Shown here piece after piece: positions 55,928 through 64,000 of a DNA stretch of 64,000 bases (its first letter is position 1; each line of letters starts with the position of its first letter). Origin of the DNA: 1-14-0-10-37-14 sp037130845 (GTDB lineage Bacteria > Patescibacteriota > Patescibacteriia > Patescibacteriales > Patescibacteriaceae); contig JBAXSE010000006.1 of assembly GCA_037130845.1 (NCBI GenBank), positions 1 through 64,000 of the forward strand. Direction: 5' to 3'. The position numbers and the translations under genes were made by a program. The notes beneath the pieces are model-generated. The model had not been told where the DNA came from. It was given only the letters and a program-made list of their open reading frames with translations, and ran no database searches.

Positions 55928-58867
55928 ATGACAAACGCAGAAAATAAAGGGCTTTTTGCCGGACAAGAAGAGCAAGTGTTGGAATTCTGGGACCGGGCTC
56001 AAACCTTTGAAAAATCAGTAACCAAGCCGGCGCCGCAGGGTTCTTATGTTTTTTATGACGGGCCGCCTTTCGCTACCGGCACGCCGCATTACGGCCATCT
56101 GGTGGCCAGCTTGATGAAAGACGCTATACCGCGCTTCTGGACTATGAAGGGCTATACGGTCGAGCGCCGTTGGGGTTGGGATTGCCATGGCTTGCCGATC
56201 GAGAATATCGTCGAAAAGGAATTAGGCTCCAAATCCAAGAAAGACATCGAAGCGATGGGGGTTGATAAATTTAATGAGGCTTGCCGGGCTCGTGTTTTGG
56301 AGTACGCCGAGGAGTGGCGCGCGACCATCAAGCGCCTGGGCCGCTGGGTTGACATGGACAACAGCTATCGCACCATGGACAAGGATTATATGGAATCGGT
56401 CTGGTGGGTCTTTAAGAATCTGTATGACAAAGGCTTGATCTATGAAGGCTATCGCAGCATGCACATCTGTCCGCGCTGCGAGACGACATTGTCGCAATCG
56501 GAAGTGGCCGAGGGCTACAAGGATATCAAGGATCTGTCGACGATCGCTAAATTTAAATTACGTTTGGGCCAGACTCTGGCCGGTGAACCGGTTGATGAAA
56601 ATTGTTATATTTTGGCCTGGACAACTACGCCTTGGACTTTGATTGGCAATGTGGCCTTAGCTGTCGGCGCAGAAATCAATTACACCAAGATCCGCACCGC
56701 TGATTCGACCAATAGTTATATTTTGGCACAAGATCGATTGTCCACGGTGATGGCCGGGCAGGAATACGAAATAGTAGCCAATGTTAAGGGTGCCGAGCTA
56801 GTCGGCCTGAGCTACGAGCCGTTGTTTGATTATTATTTGGAAGATGCGCGCGTAGCCAATCGGGAGAATGGCTGGAAAGTTTATGCCGCTGAATTTGTGA
56901 CGACCGAAGAAGGCACGGGCGTAGTCCATATCGCGCCGGCTTTCGGTGAAGACGACTTAAATTTAGGCAAGGCTGAACTGTTGCCGTTTATCCAGCATAT
57001 TGGCATGGATGGCATTATTAAGGCCGAAGCGGGTGAATTTGCCGGCCTGTCAGTCAAGCCTTTGGGCGACCACAGCACCACCGATGTAGCTATTATTAAA
57101 TATCTAGCCGCTAAGAATCTATTATTTGCCAAAGCGAAATATGAGCATAGCTATCCGCATTGCTGGCGTTGCGATACGCCTTTGTTGAACTACGCCACCA
57201 GCTCTTGGTTTGTTAAGGTGACTGATCTCAAGCCGCAGGCTTTAGAGACGGCTGCTTATATCCGCTGGTCGCCTGAGCATATCAAGGAAGGCCGCTTCGG
57301 CCAATGGTTGGCTGGCGCGCGCGATTGGTCGATCAGCCGCCAACGTTTTTGGGCCTCTGTCATTCCGATTTGGAAGTGTCCGGAATGCGCGGGCTTGAGA
57401 GTCTTTGGTTCGGCTACCGAGCTGGAAGAAGCCAGCGGCCAAAAAATTGAAGACTTACACAAGCATATTGTGGACAAAATCACTTTGCCTTGTTCTTCTT
57501 GCAATGGCACGATGTTGCGCATCCCGGATGTCCTGGATACCTGGTTTGATTCCGCGTCTATGCCTTATGCTCAGCTGCATTATCCTTTTGCCAATCAAGA
57601 AAAGTTAGAGAATAATTTCCCGGCTGAATTTATCGCCGAGGGAGTCGATCAGACTCGCGCTTGGTTTTATTATTTGCATGTCGTTTCTAACGGCGTCATG
57701 GGCAAGCATTGTTTTAAGAACGTGGTGGTCAATGGTATTTGTCTGGCCGAAGACGGCAAGAAGATGTCTAAGAAGCTCAAGAATTATCCTGACCCCAACC
57801 TGGTGTTGGATAAATATGGCGCCGATGCCTTGCGTCTTTATCTGCTGGCCAGCCCGGTGATGCAAGCGGAAAATCTGAATGTCAGCGAAAAGGGCATGGA
57901 AGAAGCCTTGCGCAAGAATATCATGCTTCTGAATAATATTTATAATTTTTACGCTACTTATGCGGGAGAAATGGTGGAGAGCAGCGAGCGTCCGGAGAGT
58001 GTAAATGTTTTGGACAATTGGCTGCTCTTGAGCTTCGAGCAGTTGGTCAACGAAACGACCTTGGCGATGGAACAATATAATATGCCTAAGGCTGTCCGTC
58101 CGATTACCGAATTTATCAATGATTTTTCCACTTGGTATCTGCGGCGCTCGCGCGATCGCCTCAAGGATTCTTCGGAGGCGGTAGCGACGATGCGCTATGT
58201 GTTTATCGAACTGGCCAAAATTATGGCGCCTTTTGCGCCCTTTATCGCCGAGACAATCTGGCAGCGCGCCAGTGGATATAACTTTGCCGATGTGGAACGT
58301 TCGGTCCATCTGGAGGACTGGCCGCAAGTGCCGGCGGCCATGGGTATTGCTGACCAGCAATTGTTGGCCGATATGGCGACTGCCCGCCAAGTGGTGGAAA
58401 TCGGCTTGGCTGCTCGCGATGCGGCGAAGTTGAAAATTCGCCAGCCCTTGGCCGGGGCAAACGTGTCTAACTGCACTTTGGCTGAGGCTTATCAAGAAAT
58501 TATCAAAGAAGAATTGAATTTGAAGTCGCTGCAATTAGAAGCCGGCTTGGGCGATTTATCTGTAGAGCTTGATACTCAAATTACGGAAGAACTGCGGGCC
58601 GAAGGTCTGGAGCGTGATTTGGTACGGCAGCTTAATCTTTGGCGCAAGGATGCCGGTTTGACTATTAATGATCGCGTTAGCTTGTATTATAATCCATCAG
58701 ACGAGATAGCTTCTTTTTTGGCTCAGCGGGCTGAGACTATTATTCAGGCCGTTTTGGCCGATGGCTTGCAGGCGGCTGATGCTTGGCCGGAAGGCGCTTT
58801 GGTTAAGGAAATTACCTTGGGCGACCTTAAATTTGCATTAGCTTTGAAAAAGATAGATAATGACTAA
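55928..58867 (+). CDS. ileS: Isoleucyl-tRNA synthetase (IleS2-like)
   Basis: Charges tRNA-Ile. The ATP-site HIGH motif appears as HYGH in 'GPPFATGTPHYGHLV' (about residues 45-58) and KMSKS as 'GKKMSKKLK' (near 612). The editing domain lies between them with 'AWTTTPWTLIGNVAL'. Two zinc-type cysteine pairs occur inside ('CPRCE' and, near 490-530, 'CPEC' and 'CSSC'). The 'PFATG.PHYGH' signature and the C-terminal anticodon-binding part resemble the eukaryotic-like, mupirocin-tolerant group of IleRS; tolerance is a prediction. The protein is 979 residues from the ATG at 55928; an upstream ATG at 55916 adds four residues. The leader carries a GAGTA hairpin. Confidence 0.96.
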   Translation: MTNAENKGLFAGQEEQVLEFWDRAQTFEKSVTKPAPQGSYVFYDGPPFATGTPHYGHLVASLMKDAIPRFWTMKGYTVERRWGWDCHGLPIENIVEKELGSKSKKDIEAMGVDKFNEACRARVLEYAEEWRATIKRLGRWVDMDNSYRTMDKDYMESVWWVFKNLYDKGLIYEGYRSMHICPRCETTLSQSEVAEGYKDIKDLSTIAKFKLRLGQTLAGEPVDENCYILAWTTTPWTLIGNVALAVGAEINYTKIRTADSTNSYILAQDRLSTVMAGQEYEIVANVKGAELVGLSYEPLFDYYLEDARVANRENGWKVYAAEFVTTEEGTGVVHIAPAFGEDDLNLGKAELLPFIQHIGMDGIIKAEAGEFAGLSVKPLGDHSTTDVAIIKYLAAKNLLFAKAKYEHSYPHCWRCDTPLLNYATSSWFVKVTDLKPQALETAAYIRWSPEHIKEGRFGQWLAGARDWSISRQRFWASVIPIWKCPECAGLRVFGSATELEEASGQKIEDLHKHIVDKITLPCSSCNGTMLRIPDVLDTWFDSASMPYAQLHYPFANQEKLENNFPAEFIAEGVDQTRAWFYYLHVVSNGVMGKHCFKNVVVNGICLAEDGKKMSKKLKNYPDPNLVLDKYGADALRLYLLASPVMQAENLNVSEKGMEEALRKNIMLLNNIYNFYATYAGEMVESSERPESVNVLDNWLLLSFEQLVNETTLAMEQYNMPKAVRPITEFINDFSTWYLRRSRDRLKDSSEAVATMRYVFIELAKIMAPFAPFIAETIWQRASGYNFADVERSVHLEDWPQVPAAMGIADQQLLADMATARQVVEIGLAARDAAKLKIRQPLAGANVSNCTLAEAYQEIIKEELNLKSLQLEAGLGDLSVELDTQITEELRAEGLERDLVRQLNLWRKDAGLTINDRVSLYYNPSDEIASFLAQRAETIIQAVLADGLQAADAWPEGALVKEITLGDLKFALALKKIDND

Positions 58868-58926
58868 AGGCGCAGCCTGGCGGTAAATATTCGGTAAATA
58901 TTATCGATAAATAACAAGCAAAAATT

Positions 58927-59124
58927 ATGAAAAAAATCGCACTGTTTGCTTTGATTTTTGGCATCCTGGTTATGGGTATTATAGGCATCTTGCTAGTTTT
59001 GAATGTAATCGCTTCGGATGAGGCAAGAGACCTGTCTATCAAGCTGGTTTCGGTGATCGCTATCTTGACTGTAGTTTTTTTAGCCATTTGGCAGTCTGCT
59101 AAGTCGCTCGGCTCTAACAAATAA
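58927..59124 (+). CDS. Small two-helix membrane protein
   Basis: A 65-residue protein that is nearly all membrane: helix 1 at about residues 4-28 and helix 2 at about 38-57, joined by 'ASDEARDLS'. No family is recognised. It lies 59 bases after ileS and 27 before lemA, on the same strand, so it probably belongs to the lemA/htpX group. A short hairpin (CGGG/CCCG) separates it from lemA. Confidence 0.55.
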   Translation: MKKIALFALIFGILVMGIIGILLVLNVIASDEARDLSIKLVSVIAILTVVFLAIWQSAKSLGSNK

Positions 59125-59151
59125 TAATTAACGGGTTTTACCCGCAAAAGT

Positions 59152-59715
59152 ATGAACACGACAATAATTGTGCTGCTAGTAGTGTTGGCGCTAGTCGCCA
59201 TCGCCCTGATTGCCATGTATAACGGATTGATTAAAATGAAAAATCGCGTCGACGAAGCTTGGTCGGATATCGATGTCCAGCTCAAGCGCCGTTATGATTT
59301 GATCCCTAACTTGGTTGAAACGGTCAAGGGCTATGCCGCTCATGAGCAGGGCACTTTGACCAAGGTAATTGAGGCCAGGAACATGGCGATGTCCGCGCAT
59401 GATAGCGGTGATCTGACCAAGCAAGTAGCCGCTGAGAATATGCTATCTAGCACTTTGAAGTCAATCTTTGCGTTGACTGAGGCTTATCCTGATCTGAAGG
59501 CTAATCAAAACTTTTTGGAACTGCAGCGTGAATTGACTGATACCGAAGACAAGATCCAGGCTTCCCGCCGTTTCTACAATGGCAATGTCCGCGATTTCAA
59601 TACCAAGTTGCAGGTATTCCCGACAAATATGATGGCTGGTTCTTTGGGCTTTACCGCGCGCGTCTTTTTTGAAGCGGCCGAAGAAGAGAAAAAGCCGGTG
59701 GCTGTCAAATTTTAA
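59152..59715 (+). CDS. lemA: LemA family protein
   Basis: A 187-residue LemA protein: one N-terminal membrane helix (about 4-23), then a helical bundle exposed to one face. Family signatures include 'YNGLIKMKNRVDEAWSDIDVQLKRR', split here as 'YNGLIKMKNRVDEAW' and 'DVQLKRRYDLIPNLVETV', plus 'DKIQASRRFYNGNVRDFN' and 'MMAGSLGF'. LemA is often next to TPM/DUF2207 and HtpX genes, as here, and is linked to membrane protein quality control, although its activity is unknown. Confidence 0.95.
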   Translation: MNTTIIVLLVVLALVAIALIAMYNGLIKMKNRVDEAWSDIDVQLKRRYDLIPNLVETVKGYAAHEQGTLTKVIEARNMAMSAHDSGDLTKQVAAENMLSSTLKSIFALTEAYPDLKANQNFLELQRELTDTEDKIQASRRFYNGNVRDFNTKLQVFPTNMMAGSLGFTARVFFEAAEEEKKPVAVKF

Positions 59716-59723
59716 CTACTTAT

Positions 59724-61373
59724 ATGCAGGAGGATGGTCGGCGCTCAGCTCAATCTAGGTTTTTTGTAGGCTTGCTGCTTGCCGGCCTCCTGTTTATGAT
59801 GCCAAGAGCGGGAAGAGCTGCCGAAAAAATCGATAACTTTGTTACCCAAATTCGAATTAATAGTGATGTCAGCCTGCTAGTCAGTGAAACTTGGCATTAT
59901 GATTTTGATGCCACAAGATCAGAAGGCGTTGCCAAAACCATACCTCTCATTTTGCGCGGCGATAAGGGTGACTACCGTGTTACGTTGAGTGATTTTGTGG
60001 TAAGTGATGAAACCGGTATTGTTATAGAACCGGAATTAAAATACGAAGGCAATAATGTTGTTATTTCTTTGAAGCCGCCTAAAGGTTTTTTTGTCGGCAA
60101 GAAGACCTTCAATGTTTCTTATAAAGTTTTGAATGCAATCCAGCCTGGAGAAAATTGGGATGTGCTTATTTGGCCGGTAATAGGCAATTGGCCGGTGGCT
60201 ATCGCCGAGGCTTCGGCGCAGATTAACTTGCCTGCCAATGTGCCCCAGGAGCAATTGAATGTTTTGTGCCAATATGGCCAGCCAAGCGATTTAAAGGATT
60301 GTGGAGTGAATTTCCAGGACCTGGGCGGCGGTTTAACCGCGCAATATATCGCTCCGGCTACTCTGTATGCCGGGGAAGGCTTTATTATTACATTAAAGTT
60401 GCCCAAGAAGGTATTGGCCTTTCTGAGCCGGACCCAAGAAACGATTAATTTCGTTGCGCTTAATTGGCCGGTAGTCAGTCCTGTTATCTTTTTGTTGTTT
60501 GGCTTGCTATGGCGGGCTCGGCGCAAAGGAGGCCTTGAAGGGCGTCAGGCTTATAATTTGACTTTGAAACCGCCGGATGATTTGGCTCCTTTAGAAATAG
60601 CCGCTTTGTCCAAGAAGAGTCTGGATCGTTACGACTTGGCAAATGAGATTTTTTGGCTGGCTGCCAAGGGCTATTTGGCGGTCCAAATTGATTATTCCCG
60701 CGGAGCCGGCGATTATGTTCTGGTTAAAAAGCGCCAGTACTTATCCATGCCTAATGATTTTGACCGGCTTATCCTGGATTCGCTTTTTGCTAGCCAAGAC
60801 ACGGCCTATGTCTCTGACTGGCAAAAGCAATTGTCGTATCTGATGCCTGCTTTGACTGATAGCGTTATGGCTTCTTTGTCTGACAAGGGCTATGTCCGCA
60901 AGCACTATGTGCCTTATCTAATTACCAATCTGATAGTGTCTGTTATTATTACGGCTGGCGGATGGTATCTGTCTAACCGCTTTGTGCCTGGCGTCGCGAC
61001 AGAAATAAGCACCACTGCTTGCGGCCCGATCTATCTATTGTTCGCCTTGTCTTTCTTGGGCAAAACGAAGATGTGGATTATCGCGCAGGAAGAAATCAGG
61101 GGCTTTAGTAATTATTTGCGCTCCGGAGGAGTGACGCAGCAGGGCGCCAGGATAGTCGGTGACCAACAATTATTTGAGGACTATTTGGCTTATGCTTCGA
61201 TTTTGTCTTTGTCTAACAATTGGCTGAATCAGTTTACAGGCGTGCCTTTTGCACCGCCGGTTTGGTTCAGCGATCCAAGCTGGATAAACCAAGTCCAATA
61301 TGATCCTCACATGCTGCTGGAATCGATGGATTTATTTTCAAAGATTATCAATAGTGAAACCGCAATGAAATAA
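59724..61373 (+). CDS. DUF2207 membrane protein
   Basis: A 549-residue protein with a signal peptide (about residues 12-33) and an external beta-rich N-terminal domain (about 35-225, 'INSDVSLLVSETWHYDFD', 'GVAKTIPLI') that matches DUF2207. A membrane helix spans about 246-266, a cytoplasmic region about 267-390 ('DDLAPLEIAALSKKSLDRYDLANEI') and paired helices about 395-440. The C-terminal segment is aromatic and lacks the Gly-rich end seen in some relatives. Function is unknown; its constant association with LemA is the only clue. It starts eight bases after lemA. Confidence 0.85.
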   Translation: MQEDGRRSAQSRFFVGLLLAGLLFMMPRAGRAAEKIDNFVTQIRINSDVSLLVSETWHYDFDATRSEGVAKTIPLILRGDKGDYRVTLSDFVVSDETGIVIEPELKYEGNNVVISLKPPKGFFVGKKTFNVSYKVLNAIQPGENWDVLIWPVIGNWPVAIAEASAQINLPANVPQEQLNVLCQYGQPSDLKDCGVNFQDLGGGLTAQYIAPATLYAGEGFIITLKLPKKVLAFLSRTQETINFVALNWPVVSPVIFLLFGLLWRARRKGGLEGRQAYNLTLKPPDDLAPLEIAALSKKSLDRYDLANEIFWLAAKGYLAVQIDYSRGAGDYVLVKKRQYLSMPNDFDRLILDSLFASQDTAYVSDWQKQLSYLMPALTDSVMASLSDKGYVRKHYVPYLITNLIVSVIITAGGWYLSNRFVPGVATEISTTACGPIYLLFALSFLGKTKMWIIAQEEIRGFSNYLRSGGVTQQGARIVGDQQLFEDYLAYASILSLSNNWLNQFTGVPFAPPVWFSDPSWINQVQYDPHMLLESMDLFSKIINSETAMK

Positions 61374-61384
61374 GAAACATCCCT

Positions 61385-62305
61385 ATGCCTACACTTTATA
61401 CCAACATAGACAGCAATAAGCGTAAGACGTATTTCTTTGTAATTGGATTCGCCTTGTTTATTATTGCGGTTGGTTATTTCTTTAGCTTGGCAATGAACAG
61501 CTATGGCATTTTGGTTTTTGCCGTAATCTTTAGCTTTGTATCAGCCTTTATCAGTTATTGGTTTTCGGATAAGATGGTCTTGGCTATTTCCGGCGCGCAA
61601 GAAATTGATCATGATTCGAATCGTGAGCTGTATCATTTGGTGGAGAATTTGTGCATTACCGCCGGCTTGCCTTTGCCGAAGATATATATTATCGATGACG
61701 CGGCGCCCAACGCTTTTGCCACCGGCCGCAATGCCGAGCACGCCGTAATTGCCGTCACTTCCGGCTTGTTGAGTAAGCTGGATAAGTCCGAACTGGAAGG
61801 CGTTCTGGCTCATGAGATGTCGCACATCGGCAATAGTGATATTTTGTTAGCCACTATGGTGACAGTAATGGTCGGCATCGTGGTGTTGCTCGCCGATTGG
61901 TTCCGCCGTTGGTCGATCTTCGGCGGCGGCCGCCGATCAAGCAATGACCGAGAAGACGGCCAACTGGCATTAATCTTGACTATCGCTGCTATTGTTCTGT
62001 CTATTTTGGCGCCTTTGTTTGCTTATATGATGCAGTTTGCTATTTCGCGCAAGCGGGAGTTTTTAGCCGATTCATCGGCAGCTTTGTTGACCCGCAATCC
62101 GGAAGCTTTAGCCCGCGCGCTTGAGAAGATTTCGGGCGACAGCGAACCGCTGGAAGTGGCTAACCGCGCTACCGCCCACCTTTATATCGCCTCACCCTTC
62201 AAAGAAGACGGGGAGGCCAAAGTCGGCTTCTTTACCAAGCTCTTTATGACCCACCCGCCCATCGCCGAACGCGCCGCCGCCTTACGTAACATGAATAATA
62301 CATAA
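61385..62305 (+). CDS. htpX: HtpX-like M48 membrane metalloprotease
   Basis: A zinc protease of the inner membrane that degrades misfolded membrane proteins. In 306 residues it has two N-terminal helices (about 16-38 and 40-60), the HEXXH site 'LAHEMSHIGN' (about 141-150) and two more helices (about 155-175 and 198-222). The third zinc ligand lies in 'KREFLADSSAALLT'. The C-terminal 'MTHPPIAERAAALRNM' is a family hallmark. It lies 11 bases after the DUF2207 gene, completing a lemA-DUF2207-htpX set. Confidence 0.95.
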   Translation: MPTLYTNIDSNKRKTYFFVIGFALFIIAVGYFFSLAMNSYGILVFAVIFSFVSAFISYWFSDKMVLAISGAQEIDHDSNRELYHLVENLCITAGLPLPKIYIIDDAAPNAFATGRNAEHAVIAVTSGLLSKLDKSELEGVLAHEMSHIGNSDILLATMVTVMVGIVVLLADWFRRWSIFGGGRRSSNDREDGQLALILTIAAIVLSILAPLFAYMMQFAISRKREFLADSSAALLTRNPEALARALEKISGDSEPLEVANRATAHLYIASPFKEDGEAKVGFFTKLFMTHPPIAERAAALRNMNNT

Positions 62306-62322
62306 CAGGCTTGCTTTTCATT

Positions 62323-62357
62323 TTACATTTTCTCCGCCAGCTGGCGGATTACATTTT
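62323..62357. mobile_element. 16-bp palindrome flanked by a 9-bp direct repeat
   Basis: The perfect palindrome TCCGCCAG/CTGGCGGA (62333-62348) is bounded by TTACATTTT at 62323-62331 and again at 62349-62357. The duplicated flank looks like a target-site duplication, which would make the palindrome a small inserted element. It lies between htpX and ruvA. Confidence 0.55.
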
Positions 62358-62362
62358 CGTTT

Positions 62363-62923
62363 ATGATTAGTTATATCAAGGGACAAGTCTTGGAGCGGAG
62401 GGCCGGCTATTGCATTATGCTAGCCGGTTCTCTTGGCTATAAGATTTTTATCGGCACTTCTTTATTCGAGCGCGTAGCTCCTGGCGCCATCGCCGAGCTG
62501 TATCTTTATCATCAAGTCAAGGAAGACGGCCAGGCGTTATTCGGCTTTGCCAGCTTGGCTGAGCTGGAGTTTTTTGAACTTTTGATTTCTGTTTCCGGCG
62601 TCGGACCCAAATCCGGACTTAATATTATGTCCAGCGCTCGTTTGGATGATTTGAAATCGGCTATTGCTTCGGGCGATCATGCGCCGCTGACGCGCGTATC
62701 CGGCATCGGCGCTAAGACAGCGCAACGCTTGGTGATTGAATTAAAAGGCAAGGTTGATTGGCTGGAGACTGTGGCTAGTGGTACTTCGGTACTGGGTGAT
62801 GAGCTAGAGGCTTTGATCGGCTTAGGCTACTCGCGCGAGCAAGCGCGTTTGGCCCTGTCTAATGTCGATAGCAGCTTGACTGACAGCAGCGAGCGCCTCA
62901 GGCAAGCTCTGCGTAATTTATAA
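62363..62923 (+). CDS. ruvA: Holliday junction DNA helicase subunit RuvA
   Basis: RuvA binds four-way junctions and loads the RuvB motor for branch migration. The 186-residue protein has an N-terminal OB-fold (about 1-62, 'MISYIKGQVLERR'), two helix-hairpin-helix motifs ('ISVSGVGPKSGLNIM' and 'VSGIGAKTAQRLVIELKGKV') and the flexible C-terminal domain III (about 140-186, 'DELEALIGLGYSREQAR') that contacts RuvB. The length is normal. RuvB and RuvC are not in the window. The next start follows four bases after its stop. Confidence 0.95.
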   Translation: MISYIKGQVLERRAGYCIMLAGSLGYKIFIGTSLFERVAPGAIAELYLYHQVKEDGQALFGFASLAELEFFELLISVSGVGPKSGLNIMSSARLDDLKSAIASGDHAPLTRVSGIGAKTAQRLVIELKGKVDWLETVASGTSVLGDELEALIGLGYSREQARLALSNVDSSLTDSSERLRQALRNL

Positions 62924-62927
62924 TATT

Positions 62928-63911
62928 GTGGAACTAATAATCGCTGACAATCCAAGGCAATGGCAAGACTTTGCGGCCGCTTTGCCGCGAGCGGAGTTTT
63001 TGAATGCCGCTTGTTGGCCGACAGTTATCGGCCCAACGGCTAAGTATCTTTTGATGATCGAGGAAGGGAAAATCTTAGCCGGTTGTCCTGTTTTTGAAAA
63101 GCGTCTTTTTGGTTTGCGTTATGGCTATAGTCCGCGGGGGCCTTTGTTTGCTCCGGGCCTGGGCCAAGAAAAAATGCGCCGCGCTCTAGGCTTGTTAGCG
63201 GAGCAATCAGCTAAGGTATTGCCAAGCGTGGTGTTCTGGCGCATGGAGCCTGTGTGCGCACCTGTGGTGTGGGCTGAGATTAGCCGCGGTTTGGTTGTCC
63301 GTAAATCGGTCAATCAACAGCCGGCGCAGACTTTGGTGATCGACTTAGCGGCCTCGGAAGATGAATTGTTGGCCGCGATGCATCAAAAAACACGCTACAA
63401 TGCCCGCCTTGCGGAGAAAAAAGGAGTGGTGGTGAGGCAAGGCACTCTCCAGGATTTCCCGGCTTTTTGGAAATTAATGTCCCAAACCGGCGAGCGTGAT
63501 GCTTTCCGTTTGCATACCGAACATCATTATCGCCGCATGCTGGAAAAGGGTTCTGATGTTTTTAAATTGTTTGTGGCTGAGACCCAAGGCAGGGTTTTGG
63601 CCGCCGGTATTTTTGCTTTTTTCGGCGATACTGCCACCTATGTCCATGGCGCCTCTGCTAGCCAAGATCGCCAATATATGGCGCCTTATGCTTTGCAATG
63701 GCAAGTGATGACATTTGCCAAAAAACAGGGATATCGTTATTATGATTTTTTTGGTGTGGATAACTCTAAATGGCCGGGCGTTACACGCTTTAAGATGGGC
63801 TTTGGCGGGAGTATTGAGGCCTATCCGGGTACATTTGATATTATCCTTAAAGCGGGTTACTATAAGTTTTATCAGGCAGTTAGACAGCTTCGACGTCTGC
63901 TGCCGTTTTAG
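62928..63911 (+). CDS. FemAB/FemX-like aminoacyltransferase
   Basis: Resembles the FemABX family, which transfers amino acids from tRNA to the peptidoglycan stem peptide; some relatives act on other surface molecules. The 327-residue protein shows the paired GNAT-like domains: 'YGYSPRGPLFAPGL' in the first, 'HQKTRYNARLAEKKGVVVR' (the K.RYN.R motif) at the join, and 'ATYVHGASASQDRQYMAPYALQWQVM' with 'DFFGVD' and 'FKMGFGG' in the second. It starts at GTG 62928, four bases after ruvA, and is probably cotranscribed. With the L,D-transpeptidase it argues for a peptidoglycan wall. Confidence 0.85.
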   Translation: MELIIADNPRQWQDFAAALPRAEFLNAACWPTVIGPTAKYLLMIEEGKILAGCPVFEKRLFGLRYGYSPRGPLFAPGLGQEKMRRALGLLAEQSAKVLPSVVFWRMEPVCAPVVWAEISRGLVVRKSVNQQPAQTLVIDLAASEDELLAAMHQKTRYNARLAEKKGVVVRQGTLQDFPAFWKLMSQTGERDAFRLHTEHHYRRMLEKGSDVFKLFVAETQGRVLAAGIFAFFGDTATYVHGASASQDRQYMAPYALQWQVMTFAKKQGYRYYDFFGVDNSKWPGVTRFKMGFGGSIEAYPGTFDIILKAGYYKFYQAVRQLRRLLPF

Positions 63912-63982
63912 GAAATTTACTTAAATAACATTTTTCTGTCTAGTTGTATAGTCCGGCGGTAAAGGATAGAACATTAAACATT

Positions 63983-64000
63983 ATGAATAAATTACTGGCT
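63983..64000 (+). CDS. Start of a further gene, cut by the window end
   Basis: ATG at 63983 opens 'MNKLLA', which looks like the beginning of a signal peptide or membrane segment. A TATAGT lies about 30 bases upstream. Too little is present to identify it. Confidence 0.3.

Overview
This 64 kb window looks like a piece of a Patescibacteria (CPR / Parcubacteria-group) chromosome. That is an inference from several traits. Two very large cysteine-rich secreted proteins carry Fibrobacter-type major paralogous (Fib_succ) domains. The type IV pilus locus is compact and has no secretin. There are envelope proteins with thrombospondin-type-3 calcium motifs, an IleRS of the 'GPPFATG.PHYGH' type, many genes with a -10 box almost touching the start codon, and GC-rich palindromes scattered between genes. 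UGA is a stop codon here (for example at 21007, 42229 and 43291), so the code is the standard bacterial one and not the code 25 of Gracilibacteria/SR1. There is no rRNA, CRISPR array, complete insertion sequence or prophage.

Layout. 1-540: two intact tRNA-Pro genes (anticodons CGG and GGG) among broken copies, two of which are interrupted by palindromes. 0.7-3.0 kb: a membrane-anchored NitT/TauT-type solute-binding protein and a Cache-HAMP sensor with no output domain. 3.4-10.2 kb: giant secreted protein 1 (2271 aa). 10.3-20.3 kb: RNA methyltransferases (SpoU family, RlmH), a cupin, an AlkD-like glycosylase, a transglutaminase-like lipoprotein, a histidine phosphatase, a beta-propeller protein, enolase, an RRM protein, superoxide dismutase, an AI-2E-type permease and a small membrane protein. 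20.4-22.8 kb: a 3'-5' exonuclease-like protein, an ATP-grasp enzyme and a CheY-like receiver. 23.1-32.8 kb: giant secreted protein 2 (3215 aa). 33-39.3 kb: pyruvate kinase, a CAP-domain membrane protein, a coiled-coil membrane protein, RlmN and a thioredoxin-fold exported protein. 39.4-46.9 kb: type IV pilus operon (pilB, pilC, four pseudopilin-like genes, a PilM fusion, one more prepilin). 47-49.6 kb: L,D-transpeptidase, metallophosphoesterase, class I aldolase and a 58-aa ferredoxin. 49.7-55.6 kb: a second transglutaminase-like protein, a short UvrC, a membrane protein, a UvrB without its C-terminal UVR motif, and a small basic protein. 55.9-64 kb: ileS, lemA, a DUF2207 protein, htpX, ruvA and a FemAB-like transferase, then the first codons of another gene.

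How it fits together. Enolase, pyruvate kinase and aldolase give a partial lower glycolysis. UvrB, UvrC, RuvA and AlkD cover DNA repair. RlmN, RlmH and the SpoU enzyme modify RNA. The remainder is largely cell surface: pili, two giant cysteine-rich proteins under similar promoters, transpeptidase, CAP and transglutaminase-like proteins, and FemAB. That is the kind of equipment expected of an episymbiont that attaches to a host cell, although attachment itself is inferred and not shown.

The most interesting signals are non-coding or architectural. Three hairpins share a GAGTA loop but have different, compensated stems, and lie upstream of eno, ileS and the uvrB-side small gene. Short palindromes interrupt tRNA-Pro copies, and in one case are flanked by a 9-bp direct repeat. 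The two giant genes share a promoter/leader. Giant protein 1 has tandem Fib_succ repeats whose first halves are nearly identical while their second halves differ. PilM is fused to an external SH3 domain.
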